A stretch of 64,000 nt of DNA from Flavobacterium shii (GCF_025847235.1 NZ_JAOZEW010000022.1:1-64000), one strand, 5' to 3'; counted from the stretch's first letter, positions 55,299 to 63,520 are shown. Program-made: numbers and translations. The notes: a model not told the origin generated them from the letters alone.

Positions 55299-55718
55299 TT
55301 AACGTTCCACGTGGAACATTGAAATTTTTTCCTCTTCCTTAGAGCGCATTAAAGCTGCTTCACTTTCGGATTTATCCTTATATCCACAGTAATGTAATAT
55401 CCCATGAGCCAATACTCGCTTCAATTCATTCTCAAATGGAACGTTAAAATCCGTTGCGTTGTCACGAACTCTTTCAACAGAAACAAATATATCACCGTTT
55501 AGTTCGTTGCCAACAGTATAATCAAAACTGATAATATCCGTAAGGGTATCATGATTAAGATACTCAACGTTTATTTTATGAAGGTATTCATCGTTACAAA
55601 ATATATAACTTATCTCCCCTTCTTTTTTATTCTCTGAAAGAATTACAGCCGATAGCCACTCTTCAAACGCCACTTCGTTATCTAAAACAAAGTCTGTCTC
55701 GTAATTAAAATTGATCAT
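55299..55718 (-). CDS. ybeY: endoribonuclease YbeY (rRNA maturation factor)
   Basis: A 139-residue metal-dependent RNase involved in 16S rRNA 3' processing and ribosome quality control. The zinc-site motif HGILHYCGYKDKSE (about residues 109-122) is the Bacteroidota form of HGxLHxxGxDH, with Lys-Asp-Lys where enterics have Asp-His. Earlier segments ISYIFCNDEYLHKINVEYLNHDTLTDIISFDY are conserved. The C-terminus MFHVER is encoded by a parS-like site, which looks like a tail shaped by a DNA element rather than by protein function. The start overlaps the stop of the DUF4175-like gene (ATGA, 55715-55718), so the two are translationally coupled. Confidence 0.93.
   Translation of the reverse strand: MINFNYETDFVLDNEVAFEEWLSAVILSENKKEGEISYIFCNDEYLHKINVEYLNHDTLTDIISFDYTVGNELNGDIFVSVERVRDNATDFNVPFENELKRVLAHGILHYCGYKDKSESEAALMRSKEEEKISMFHVER
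55303..55318. promoter_or_regulatory. parS-like site 6, inside the end of ybeY
   Basis: CGTTCCACGTGGAACA differs from sites 4 and 5 at the first base. On the minus strand it spells the last codons of ybeY (MFHVER), so the site is coding DNA. It lies 45 bases from site 5. Confidence 0.65.
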
Positions 55719-58700
55719 TTTGTATTAAAATATTCTTGAACCTTTTGATTAAAATTCGAGCGCAAAGGTAATGATTGTCTATTTAAAATCTCTATGCTAT
55801 TTAAATAATCTGATAATGACCTTGGCAACGCATTCGATTGATTATTAAATTCTTTTCTATTTGTTTCGGATTGTCGCTTGTTCTCCTGACCTTGTTCCTG
55901 AACAGCATTATTAAGTTTTAATAGTTCTTGTTGTATATTCAATATACGCTGCAAATTTTCATTCTTAAATCCTTTGTTTAATAATTGTTTTTCGAGTTGT
56001 TTCATTTGGTCAAATGCATTTTGACCATTAGGACCAAGACCTTGTTTAGCTAATTCTTTTTGCAAAGCTTCTCTAAGCTGAACTTGTTCTTTATAAATTT
56101 CCATTATCTCCTGAGCATTTCCTTCTCCATCTTCTCCATTATCTCCATTTTCACCAGACTTTCCTTTACCACCAGACTTAGAATCTTTACCATTCTTACC
56201 TTCTTTTCCCCTACCTTGCTCCTGACCTTTCTCCATTCCATCTTTCATTTTCTTACCTAGCCCTTCTTGCTTTTTCATAATGTCCGGCAATTGCATACCT
56301 TCTCCTTGACCTGGTTTAGGCTTACCTGAACTAGCACCCGACATAGACATTTGCATATTGCTTAATAAATCACTCAGGAAATCTGCCAGTTTATTAGCAG
56401 AAGAAACAGCATACTGTTGATGAGAAACACCTTTGGGAATCTGGACATCGGTTAAAGTCTCCAAAGCTTTATCCATATTATATTGTACATTACCTATTTC
56501 TTTGGTAACATCTTCGGCTACTTTTGGGTTACGTAAAGACAGAGCAAACAAGCTATCATCAATATGTTTGAATTGCAACTTTAAGTTTTGCTGAATTTTT
56601 ATATTCTTATTAAACACAGAAGAACCAAGTTTAAGAGATTTAAACTGTAGCATAACTGCCTCCTCAGATAAAGAAAAAGCCAAGAGATTGTCAAGAATCT
56701 GACGTAACATCTTTACATCTTCCTCTAGTTGTTCCTGCTCAGAACCTTCCATTCCCTCTTTCATTTTGGCTGCCATGTCTTTCATTTTTTTAGCAGCATT
56801 CTTCTGTTTAGGTTTAGCTCCAGCGCTATTATTCTTCTTTAACTCTTCAGATGCTTTTTGCAAATCGTTATCAATATCTTTTTCTTTACTAGCATCAGCA
56901 GGAATTTCCATTGGAGATTTCAATGACTTATTCTCCTCTTTTAAATCCTTTAAGTCTTGCTGAAGTTTATCAAATTCTTTATTAATCTCATCCTGCTTTT
57001 GAGAAGTATTCTCTTTGTCTTTATTAGAAAGCTGCTCTTGTTTATCTGCTAACTTATCTAGTTTATCTTTTAATTGTTCTGCCTTTTTAGATACATAATA
57101 TCTCTTTGTAAGTTCAACTAATTGCTCTAGATTCTTCGATTGATTTTTAGAAATCTGTTTAAACTTATCTATCTTATCAAATAATTCTTCGCTCTTAATT
57201 TTATCGTTTAAATCTTTAAGTTCGTCCATCAACTTTTGATTTTTCTCTAAATCTTTATCAGCATTATCCAATCTCTTTTGTAAATCTTCGATGGTCTGAT
57301 CTTTCTTTTCCGTCTTGAACTTATCCAAATTCTTATTCATCTTCTCTGCAAATTCTTTCATCATTTGGTCCTGTTGCTTCTGACGTTTGATGAAATCATT
57401 TACTTTTTGTTGGTCTTTAAACTCTAAATTATTCTTTTCCTTACCTACTTTTTGAAGCTTTTCTAATTCGGAAATTTGCTTATCCTGACTTTTTAAAGAT
57501 TTAGATAAAGCATTAATATTACTATTTTGTTGTTCTAAGTCATGCTCATGTAATTCATCATTAGTAGCAACTCTATCTGAAAATACAGTTGACTTTGCAC
57601 TCTTGAAATTATGCGGTGCATCGTTATCAAAAACTTCAAAATAATATTCATAAGATACACCTTGCTCAACAGGGAGGTTACTTGGGAAAGAAAAAACAAA
57701 CTGATCGAAAACATTGTTCTTAATGGCAATTGTTCCACGTTTGGCAGTGTTAGGTTTGTTGTGTTCGTAGTACACAACTTGTAGTTTCGACAATCCATAA
57801 TCATCAGATAATTGTCCCAACATATAGTCCTTACCAAGCTTCAAACTATCGGGAGCAACACTTACACTGATTGTTGGGAACTGATCTTTGATAACTGAAA
57901 GCTGATAATTGAGTTTTTCGTAGTTTTTAACCTTATTATTAGATGTAAGAATTTGATATTCTGTATTTTGAGTTATATTTTTAGATAAAACAAAGCTGTT
58001 TTCTGCTTTAGCAAAAGGAATAGACGAACTTCCTTCTTTCCAATCAACATTTTGAGTCGATTTAGTATTCATTTTCCAAGTTACACGAGTACCTTCTGGT
58101 AAGATTGCATTACCCGTTCCACTAATAGTTTCATTCTTTTTATTTAAATAAGACGGAAAATTTAATTGCATTTCGAAGTTTGCAATAGACGGAACTGTAA
58201 TAACTTTCAATTCATATGAAGGAGAAGTAACAAGATTACCTTCTAAATAAAATTCAACATTAGTACTAGGTTTCTCAATCTTGAATTCGAAAACTCCAGG
58301 TTTAGTAGATTCCATAAAATAACTTTCGTTATCAATATGAATCATAACATTCTCAGGAATTACTTTCCCTTCTGACTGAACTTGAAGAATGAAGTCTTTG
58401 TTTTGTTCTGTTTGTAAATTAGAATTTAAAACCACAAACTTAAAAGGAGCTGGTGGTAAGAAAGCAGCATTAAAGTGCACTACCCTATTCAAACTTTGAG
58501 AAAGAATATTGCTGTTTCCAGAAACATAAAAAACTAAAAAGAAAAGAATTGGTATTAATGCAAGAGGTAAATATTTCTTATTTGCATTAAGATTTATAGC
58601 ATTACTAAAAGGAATTGGTTGTAATGAATTTGCTTTTTGTTCTATCGAAGCCAACATCAATTCTGATCTATCGCCATTATTATCCTCAGCAGAAAGCTGC

Positions 58701-59035
58701 AAAAAGTTTGTTAGTTTATCATTTACATCAGTGAAATGATTACCAATAATAGCTGAAGCCTGATTGTAATCAATTCCTTTTTGAAGTTTGAATAGTTTAA
58801 AAACGGGAAACATTATAAAACGAAATAACAGAAAAACTTCTACACATATAAAAGCACAGAATAATAGTGTTCTTCCTACTGGCTTTAACCAAAGAAAATA
58901 TTCAATGAAAAGGGTAAATAAAAAGTATAATAAACCAAATCCAGTAAAAAGAAGCAAGCCTCGAATCAACTCATTGGTGTAATATTTCCTGATAAAATCC
59001 TCTAACTTTTGATATATAAATGGAACTGTTTTCAA
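55715..59035 (-). CDS. large DUF4175-like membrane protein with coiled coils
   Basis: A 1106-residue protein. The N-terminus has membrane helices (about 22-48, 52-75 and 155-172, YLPLALIPILFFLVFYVSG). It is followed by Ig-like beta domains (about 190-470), a very long Lys/Glu/Gln coiled coil (about 480-720), further helices, a Gly/Lys-rich low-complexity stretch (about 915-980, GKPKPGQGEG, SKSGGKGKSG) and a helical end. This layout fits the Bacteroidota DUF4175 family; the function is unknown. The start codon is TTG (59033-59035); no nearby ATG fits the family N-terminus KLEDFIRKYYTNELIRG. It is coupled to ybeY by a four-base overlap and diverges from gltX. Confidence 0.85.
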   Translation of the reverse strand: MKTVPFIYQKLEDFIRKYYTNELIRGLLLFTGFGLLYFLFTLFIEYFLWLKPVGRTLLFCAFICVEVFLLFRFIMFPVFKLFKLQKGIDYNQASAIIGNHFTDVNDKLTNFLQLSAEDNNGDRSELMLASIEQKANSLQPIPFSNAINLNANKKYLPLALIPILFFLVFYVSGNSNILSQSLNRVVHFNAAFLPPAPFKFVVLNSNLQTEQNKDFILQVQSEGKVIPENVMIHIDNESYFMESTKPGVFEFKIEKPSTNVEFYLEGNLVTSPSYELKVITVPSIANFEMQLNFPSYLNKKNETISGTGNAILPEGTRVTWKMNTKSTQNVDWKEGSSSIPFAKAENSFVLSKNITQNTEYQILTSNNKVKNYEKLNYQLSVIKDQFPTISVSVAPDSLKLGKDYMLGQLSDDYGLSKLQVVYYEHNKPNTAKRGTIAIKNNVFDQFVFSFPSNLPVEQGVSYEYYFEVFDNDAPHNFKSAKSTVFSDRVATNDELHEHDLEQQNSNINALSKSLKSQDKQISELEKLQKVGKEKNNLEFKDQQKVNDFIKRQKQQDQMMKEFAEKMNKNLDKFKTEKKDQTIEDLQKRLDNADKDLEKNQKLMDELKDLNDKIKSEELFDKIDKFKQISKNQSKNLEQLVELTKRYYVSKKAEQLKDKLDKLADKQEQLSNKDKENTSQKQDEINKEFDKLQQDLKDLKEENKSLKSPMEIPADASKEKDIDNDLQKASEELKKNNSAGAKPKQKNAAKKMKDMAAKMKEGMEGSEQEQLEEDVKMLRQILDNLLAFSLSEEAVMLQFKSLKLGSSVFNKNIKIQQNLKLQFKHIDDSLFALSLRNPKVAEDVTKEIGNVQYNMDKALETLTDVQIPKGVSHQQYAVSSANKLADFLSDLLSNMQMSMSGASSGKPKPGQGEGMQLPDIMKKQEGLGKKMKDGMEKGQEQGRGKEGKNGKDSKSGGKGKSGENGDNGEDGEGNAQEIMEIYKEQVQLREALQKELAKQGLGPNGQNAFDQMKQLEKQLLNKGFKNENLQRILNIQQELLKLNNAVQEQGQENKRQSETNRKEFNNQSNALPRSLSDYLNSIEILNRQSLPLRSNFNQKVQEYFNTK

Positions 59036-59174
59036 AATAGTAATCTGTTTTACTTATAACCTATAAAAGTAGTAATTTTAATTAGATAATGATCAATTAG
59101 AAAATTAGTCAATTGAACTGCAAGCAACACATTATCACATTAAAACTCATTTTCAAATTCTCTAATTAGAATCG

Positions 59175-59182
59175 TATCTTTG
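59175..59182 (+). promoter_or_regulatory. -7 promoter box of gltX
   Basis: TATCTTTG matches TAnnTTTG and lies 17 bases before the gltX ATG. The -33 position carries only a weak TTTC-like match. Confidence 0.5.
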
Positions 59183-59199
59183 CATCAAAATTTAAACAA

Positions 59200-60723
59200 A
59201 TGTCAAAGCAAGTTCGTGTGCGTTTTGCACCAAGTCCGACAGGACCATTACATATTGGTGGTGTTCGTACTGCCCTATTTAATTATTTATTTGCAAAAAA
59301 ACATAACGGTGTTTTTTATCTTAGAATTGAAGATACTGACCAAACCCGTTTTGTTCCTGGTGCCGAAGAATATATCATGGAAGCATTAGAATGGTTAGGA
59401 ATTTCTCCTGAAGAAACTGTAGGTAAAAATGAAAAATTTGGACCTTACCGTCAGAGTGATCGTAAAGAATTATACCTACAATATGCCGATCAATTGATCA
59501 ATTCGGGATGGGCTTATTATGCATTTGATACCCCAGAATCATTAGATGCTCATAGAAAACAACACGAAGCCGAAGGAAAAACATTTATATACAATCATCA
59601 TAATCGTGAAAAACTAGATACTTCTCTAGTAATTTCTGCAGAAGAAACTGCTAAGAGAATTGCAAATGGTGAACATTATGTAATCCGTTTTAAAACTCCG
59701 GTTAACGAAACATTACATTTACAAGATATTATTCGTGGTGAAGTTAAGTTTGAAACTAATCTTTTAGATGATAAAGTTTTGTTTAAAAGTGATGGTATGC
59801 CTACTTACCATTTGGCAAATATTGTAGATGACCATTTGATGGAAACATCTCATGTAATTCGTGGTGAAGAATGGTTACCATCTATGCCTTTACACGTTTT
59901 ATTATACAGAGCTTTTGGTTGGGATGCTCCAGAATTTGCACATTTACCATTAATTTTAAAACCAATTGGTAACGGAAAATTATCTAAAAGAGATGGTGAT
60001 AAACTTGGTTTCCCAGTATTCCCATTAGAGTGGAAAACAGAAGAAGGTGTTTCATCTGGTTACAGAGAAAAAGGATTTTTCCCAGAAGCAGTTATAAACT
60101 TCCTAGCTTTATTAGGTTGGAATGATGGAACTGACAAAGAAATCTTTTCTTTAGATGAATTAGTAGAAGCATTTGATTTGAACAGAGTTCATAAATCGGG
60201 AGCAAAATTTGATCCAGAAAAAAACAAATGGTTCAATCACCAACATTTGATAAAACAAAATAATGAAGATTTAGCCAAAGACTTCACTCCTATTTTAGTT
60301 GAAAAAGGATTCTCGTCCTTCGACTCCGCTCAGGATGACATAACGAAGCTTACAAAAATCGTTTCTTTGATAAAAGAACGTGCTCATTTTGTTTCTGAAT
60401 TTTGGGAATTAAGTGATTTCTTTTTCCAGGCGCCAACATCTTATGATGAAAAAGCAAGCAAAAACTGGAAAGAAGAAACTCCAGCTTTAATGCAAGAACT
60501 AACATCTGTTCTAGAAAATATTGAAGATTTTACATCTGTAAATATTGAAACTATAGTAAAAGATTGGATGACAAAAAATGAAATCGGTATGGGTAAAGTA
60601 ATGCAACCTTTCCGTTTGAGTTTAGTTGGAGCTCTCAAAGGTCCTCACCTATTTGACATTGTAGAAATCATTGGAAAAGAAGAAACAATCTCAAGAATTC
60701 AGAAAGCAATAGTGACTTTATAA
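59200..60723 (+). CDS. gltX: glutamate--tRNA ligase
   Basis: Class I synthetase of 507 residues that charges tRNA-Glu. The HIGH-type motif is APSPTGPLHIGGVRTALFNYLFAKKH (about residues 10-35) and the KMSKS motif is KLSKRDGDK (about 264-272). The middle segments LRIEDTDQTRFVPGAEEYI, YRQSDRKELYLQYAD and YHLANIVDDHLMETSHVIRGEEWLPS are typical. One oddity is a segment near residue 374 (SSFDSAQDDITK) encoded by 60314-60340, which looks like an in-frame dispersed repeat inside the anticodon-binding region. The frame is intact, so the protein is probably functional. Confidence 0.97.
   Translation: MSKQVRVRFAPSPTGPLHIGGVRTALFNYLFAKKHNGVFYLRIEDTDQTRFVPGAEEYIMEALEWLGISPEETVGKNEKFGPYRQSDRKELYLQYADQLINSGWAYYAFDTPESLDAHRKQHEAEGKTFIYNHHNREKLDTSLVISAEETAKRIANGEHYVIRFKTPVNETLHLQDIIRGEVKFETNLLDDKVLFKSDGMPTYHLANIVDDHLMETSHVIRGEEWLPSMPLHVLLYRAFGWDAPEFAHLPLILKPIGNGKLSKRDGDKLGFPVFPLEWKTEEGVSSGYREKGFFPEAVINFLALLGWNDGTDKEIFSLDELVEAFDLNRVHKSGAKFDPEKNKWFNHQHLIKQNNEDLAKDFTPILVEKGFSSFDSAQDDITKLTKIVSLIKERAHFVSEFWELSDFFFQAPTSYDEKASKNWKEETPALMQELTSVLENIEDFTSVNIETIVKDWMTKNEIGMGKVMQPFRLSLVGALKGPHLFDIVEIIGKEETISRIQKAIVTL
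60314..60340 (+). repeat. dispersed-type repeat inside gltX
   Basis: The DNA contains CCTTCGACTCCGCTCAGGA and then TGACA, whose reverse complement reads TGTCATCCTGAGCGGAGTCG and continues AAGG. I recognise this phrase as a common short dispersed element in Bacteroidota and other genomes. It encodes SSFDSAQDD in frame. It is noticeably richer in G and C than its flanks. Confidence 0.6.
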
Positions 60724-60747
60724 ACAAATAAAGCCAACAATTATAAG

Positions 60748-60789
60748 AGCGTTAGGAAGACCAAAAACTGGGATTCTTAACGCTTTTTT
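60748..60789 (+). terminator. gltX terminator (imperfect stem)
   Basis: AGCGTTA and TAACGCT pair at the base of the stem, with a GAA/TTC extension, followed by a T-run. It begins 25 bases after the stop codon. The stem has internal mismatches. Confidence 0.55.
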
Positions 60790-60869
60790 ATTTTAATGAA
60801 AACATAACGTTTTAAAATGGAAGAAATTTCGTAATTTGACAATTAATATTTAAACTAAATTTATCTGTT

Positions 60870-61847
60870 ATGAACATTCCTTTTATTATCCTTATAATCT
60901 TCGGATTATTTATTTTCCTGTCCTCGTTCTTTACGGTGAAACAACAAACATCTGTAATTATAGAACGTTTTGGAAAATTTCTAAGTGTGAGAACTTCCGG
61001 TTTACAATTAAAAATACCCATGATTGATAGAATTGCCGGACGTGTGAATCTTAAAATTCAACAGCTTGATGTGATCATTGAAACAAAAACTAAAGACAAT
61101 GTTTTTGTAAAACTTAAAGTATCTGTACAATTTATGGTTATCAAAGAAACCGTTTATGATGCTTTCTATAAATTAGAATATCCACACGATCAAATTACTT
61201 CTTATGTATTTGATGTTGTTCGTGCCGAAGTTCCGAAACTAAAATTGGATGATGTTTTTGAAAGAAAAGATGATATTGCAATTGCAGTAAAAAGAGAATT
61301 GAACGAAGCAATGACAACTTATGGATATACAATTATCAATACATTGGTAACTGATATTGATCCAGATATCCAGGTAAAAAATGCGATGAACAGAATTAAT
61401 GCTGCTGATAGAGAAAAAACTGTAGCAGAATTTGAGGCTGAAGCATCTAGAATTAGGATTGTTGCAAAAGCAAAAGCTGAAGCAGAAAGCAAGAGATTAC
61501 AAGGTCAAGGTATTGCCGATCAAAGAAGAGAGATTGCAAGAGGTCTTGTAGAAAGTGTTGATGTGTTGAATAAAGTTGGAATTAATTCTCAAGAAGCTTC
61601 AGCATTAATTGTAGTTACTCAACATTATGATACACTACAAGCAATTGGTGCAGATGCAAATTCAAACTTAATTTTATTACCAAATTCGCCACAAGCAGGA
61701 AGCGATATGTTGAATAATATGGTTGCATCTTTTAGTGCTTCAAATCAAGTTGGTGAAATGATGAAGAAAAACAATAAAAAGGTTAAACCAAAAACGGATA
61801 TAAAACCAGATTATGAAACTCCTGAAACTCCAGAAGCAACAGAATAA
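60870..61847 (+). CDS. SPFH/band 7 (stomatin-like) membrane protein
   Basis: A 325-residue stomatin/prohibitin/flotillin/HflK-type protein. One N-terminal membrane helix (about residues 4-22, PFIILIIFGLFIFLSSFF) is followed by the SPFH domain: VKQQTSVIIERFGKFLSVRTSGLQLKIPMIDRIA, then LKVSVQFMVIKETVYDAFY, then DQITSYVFDVVRAEVPKLKLDDVFERKDDIAIAVKREL. A coiled coil follows (about 185-225, DREKTVAEFEAEASRIRIVAKAKAEAESKRLQGQG). Such proteins form large ring-like assemblies in membranes and often regulate proteases; its partner is not evident here, since no NfeD or FtsH gene is adjacent. The tail is Lys/Pro/Thr-rich. Confidence 0.88.
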   Translation: MNIPFIILIIFGLFIFLSSFFTVKQQTSVIIERFGKFLSVRTSGLQLKIPMIDRIAGRVNLKIQQLDVIIETKTKDNVFVKLKVSVQFMVIKETVYDAFYKLEYPHDQITSYVFDVVRAEVPKLKLDDVFERKDDIAIAVKRELNEAMTTYGYTIINTLVTDIDPDIQVKNAMNRINAADREKTVAEFEAEASRIRIVAKAKAEAESKRLQGQGIADQRREIARGLVESVDVLNKVGINSQEASALIVVTQHYDTLQAIGADANSNLILLPNSPQAGSDMLNNMVASFSASNQVGEMMKKNNKKVKPKTDIKPDYETPETPEATE

Positions 61848-61863
61848 TCACAAAAATTCATAT

Positions 61864-61892
61864 AAAAAAAGAGGCTAATGGCCTCTTTTTTT
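61864..61892. terminator. bidirectional terminator of the stomatin gene and the DUF6327-like gene
   Basis: The arms AAAAAAAGAGGC (61864-61875 region) and GCCTCTTTTTTT (61881-61892) give a stem with A and T runs on both sides. It overlaps the last codons of the minus-strand 84-residue gene, so it serves both convergent transcripts. Confidence 0.8.
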
Positions 61893-62129
61893 GTTCATAA
61901 ACCATCCTATTAAATATGGAATGGCAGCTTGAATTATTTTCATATAAGAATTCGAAAGAATCGTTTTATAAGATCCCAAGAATCCGTTAATTATATTATG
62001 AGGCTCTAAAGACTCCTTGGTTTTTTGAACACTTAAAACTAATTTTTGATAATTAATTTGTTTCTCTATTTTCAAAATTTCCAATTCTCTATCAATTTGC
62101 GCGTATGATGAGTACTTTTTAGTTTCCAT
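61875..62129 (-). CDS. small protein with C-terminal hydrophobic segment, DUF6327-like
   Basis: An 84-residue protein. The N-terminal half is charged and helical (SYAQIDRELEILKIEKQINYQKLVLSVQKTKE) and the C-terminal part is hydrophobic (about 62-79, MKIIQAAIPYLIGWFMNKKR). It resembles the small DUF6327-type protein that in Flavobacterium accompanies holin-family and YtxH genes; this assignment is from memory and uncertain. It starts three bases after the stop of the holin-family gene, so the two are in one operon. Its 3' end is folded into the shared terminator hairpin. Confidence 0.65.
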   Translation of the reverse strand: METKKYSSYAQIDRELEILKIEKQINYQKLVLSVQKTKESLEPHNIINGFLGSYKTILSNSYMKIIQAAIPYLIGWFMNKKRGH

Positions 62130-62132
62130 AGT

Positions 62133-62483
62133 TTAGTCGTTAAAAAAGATATGTGAAAATTTACCTAGAATTGGGCCTTCAACTATTTTATCTCTTATAA
62201 AGAAAATAAGTATTGTCGCTATCAAATATAATCCAGCTACAATAAGAAAACCAAAAGTATAACTTCCTAATGCATTGCTAATTGCAAAAGCTGCAGCAAA
62301 AGATCCAAATAACATGACCATACAGAAGCACAATGAAAGTAAAATGAATTTAAAAATTACTGTTGTAGATTTCATTGCTACTTTAAAACCCCACAGCTTA
62401 TAATAAGCAAGATGACTATCAACATAAGCTTTCGCCTGATCTTGGATATTTTCGGTATGTTCTTTTAATTCTTCAAAAGCCAT
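62133..62483 (-). CDS. phage-holin-family / YqjE-like membrane protein
   Basis: About 116 residues. The frame opens at 62594, but the natural start is ATG ending at 62483 (MAFEELKEHTENIQDQAKAYVDSHLAYYKLWGFK). There are two membrane helices (about 48-72, FKFILLSLCFCMVMLFGSFAAAFA, and 78-100, GFLIVAGLYLIATILIFFIRD). This is the DUF1469/Holin-X type that annotation pipelines call phage holin; no phage genes are present, so it is more likely a general envelope protein linked with YtxH. It lies between the YtxH gene and the 84-residue gene on the same strand, with a 146-base leader upstream. Confidence 0.75.
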   Translation of the reverse strand: MAFEELKEHTENIQDQAKAYVDSHLAYYKLWGFKVAMKSTTVIFKFILLSLCFCMVMLFGSFAAAFAISNALGSYTFGFLIVAGLYLIATILIFFIRDKIVEGPILGKFSHIFFND

Positions 62484-62515
62484 AATAACAATTTTAATTG
62501 ATTTTAATAAAAAAT

Positions 62516-62606
62516 GCAAAGTACACAATGAAACCAAAGTATTGTAATTCTTAAAATTAATTAAAAATTTTGAAACAATAACAATAAAATTCAATGTGTA
62601 CTTTGC
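62516..62606. repeat. 12-bp inverted repeat in the leader of the holin-family gene
   Basis: GCAAAGTACACA (62516-62527) and TGTGTACTTTGC (62595-62606) are perfect reverse complements 67 bases apart. They frame the upstream region of the gene starting at 62483 and could form a leader hairpin or paired protein-binding sites. Confidence 0.5.
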
Positions 62607-62629
62607 TTAATGCCTTAAAATAAAGCTAT

Positions 62630-62959
62630 TTATTTATGAAGTTTCGCGTTCTGTGTTTTTAAGTCAGCCAATTTAGATTCAAGAAACGTAATTACTTCTT
62701 CGGTTTTATAACTCATATTAGAAAGTAAATTTTCATAAGTTCCATCTAAATCTTCTTTCGCATTCAAAAACTTTTCACGTAATTCATCAGTCGAAGATTC
62801 TAATTTATGTTTTAAATGATGTTTTGCATCATCAATCCCATGTTTAATACGTCCTCTGGTTTTTGAACCTTTATCTGGTGCAAACAAAATTCCAATCCCT
62901 GCTCCTATCGCTGCACCAGTAAGAAGTGCCAATATTGTGTTTCCTGTGTTGTTTGACAT
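62630..62959 (-). CDS. YtxH domain-containing protein
   Basis: A 109-residue protein with the YtxH signature: an N-terminal small-residue hydrophobic helix (NTILALLTGAAIGAGIGILFAPDKGSKTRGRI, about residues 7-38), then an amphipathic helical tail (KHHLKHKLESSTDELREKFLNAKEDLDGTYENLL). YtxH proteins are general-stress-linked membrane-associated proteins of unclear mechanism. It is the first of three same-strand small envelope genes, with the holin-family and 84-residue genes downstream. The gap of about 145 bases to the next gene contains an inverted repeat, so a separate promoter there is possible. Confidence 0.85.
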   Translation of the reverse strand: MSNNTGNTILALLTGAAIGAGIGILFAPDKGSKTRGRIKHGIDDAKHHLKHKLESSTDELREKFLNAKEDLDGTYENLLSNMSYKTEEVITFLESKLADLKTQNAKLHK

Positions 62960-63040
62960 AACTATAAATTTTAAAAGTTAATAATAAAGGTAATCAAATT
63001 TGATAGATAAAATTCTGATTAATATATGTTTAATATAATT

Positions 63041-63520
63041 TTAATATATGTAAGCAACTGCCTGGTATTTTCCATCTGGTTTTTCGACAATAGAAACAAA
63101 TGGATAACCATTATCTGCAGACTTAGTTTTAATACGTCTTTCTGTTTGCTCTCTTAAAGCCAAAGGAGATTCTCCCTTAGTTTTTGTAGCCATTCCAGAA
63201 AAAATTTCAACTTCTTTGAGTCCAATAGTTTGGCTTGGTTTCAAAACTTTCACTGAACTATAATCCTTTTTATTCGAAACAATAATTTTGGGAGAAATAG
63301 ATTCCGATTTTGAACTTCCATTTTCGTTCAAAGAAGAAACAGCATATTTACTAATCGTAAATTGTTCCATACTTCCATTCAATGAATAATAAAGAAGATC
63401 ATTATCTTGCTTTATATAATTAACATCTAATTGTTCTCCATTATGTTTCACTATTTTATGAGTTTGCGAAAAAGCAAAACTTGTAAATAATATACCTAAG
63501 ATTAAAAATTTAATTTTCAT
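63041..63520 (-). CDS. secreted hypothetical protein, 159 aa
   Basis: A small exported protein. The signal peptide (residues 1-18, MKIKFLILGILFTSFAFS) is followed by short beta strands in the N-terminal half (KIVKHNGEQLDVNYIKQDNDLLYYSLNGSMEQFTISKYAVSSL). The C-terminal half includes LKEVEIFSGMATKTKGESPLALREQTERRIKTKSADNGYPFVSIVEKPDGKYQAVAYIY. I do not recognise the family. There is no sorting domain and no Cys. It is separated from the YtxH gene by about 80 bases and is followed upstream by a gene-free edge of the window. Confidence 0.65.
   Translation of the reverse strand: MKIKFLILGILFTSFAFSQTHKIVKHNGEQLDVNYIKQDNDLLYYSLNGSMEQFTISKYAVSSLNENGSSKSESISPKIIVSNKKDYSSVKVLKPSQTIGLKEVEIFSGMATKTKGESPLALREQTERRIKTKSADNGYPFVSIVEKPDGKYQAVAYIY

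Noticed and set aside
52687..55318. A full replication origin next to mnmG
   Set aside because: No cluster of TTATCCACA DnaA boxes, no dnaA or dnaN and no AT-rich unwinding repeats beside boxes are visible. Only the parS-like sites are supported.
62133..62483. A prophage remnant suggested by the holin-family protein
   Set aside because: No integrase, capsid, tail, lysin or attachment site is present. Neighbours are YtxH-type envelope genes.
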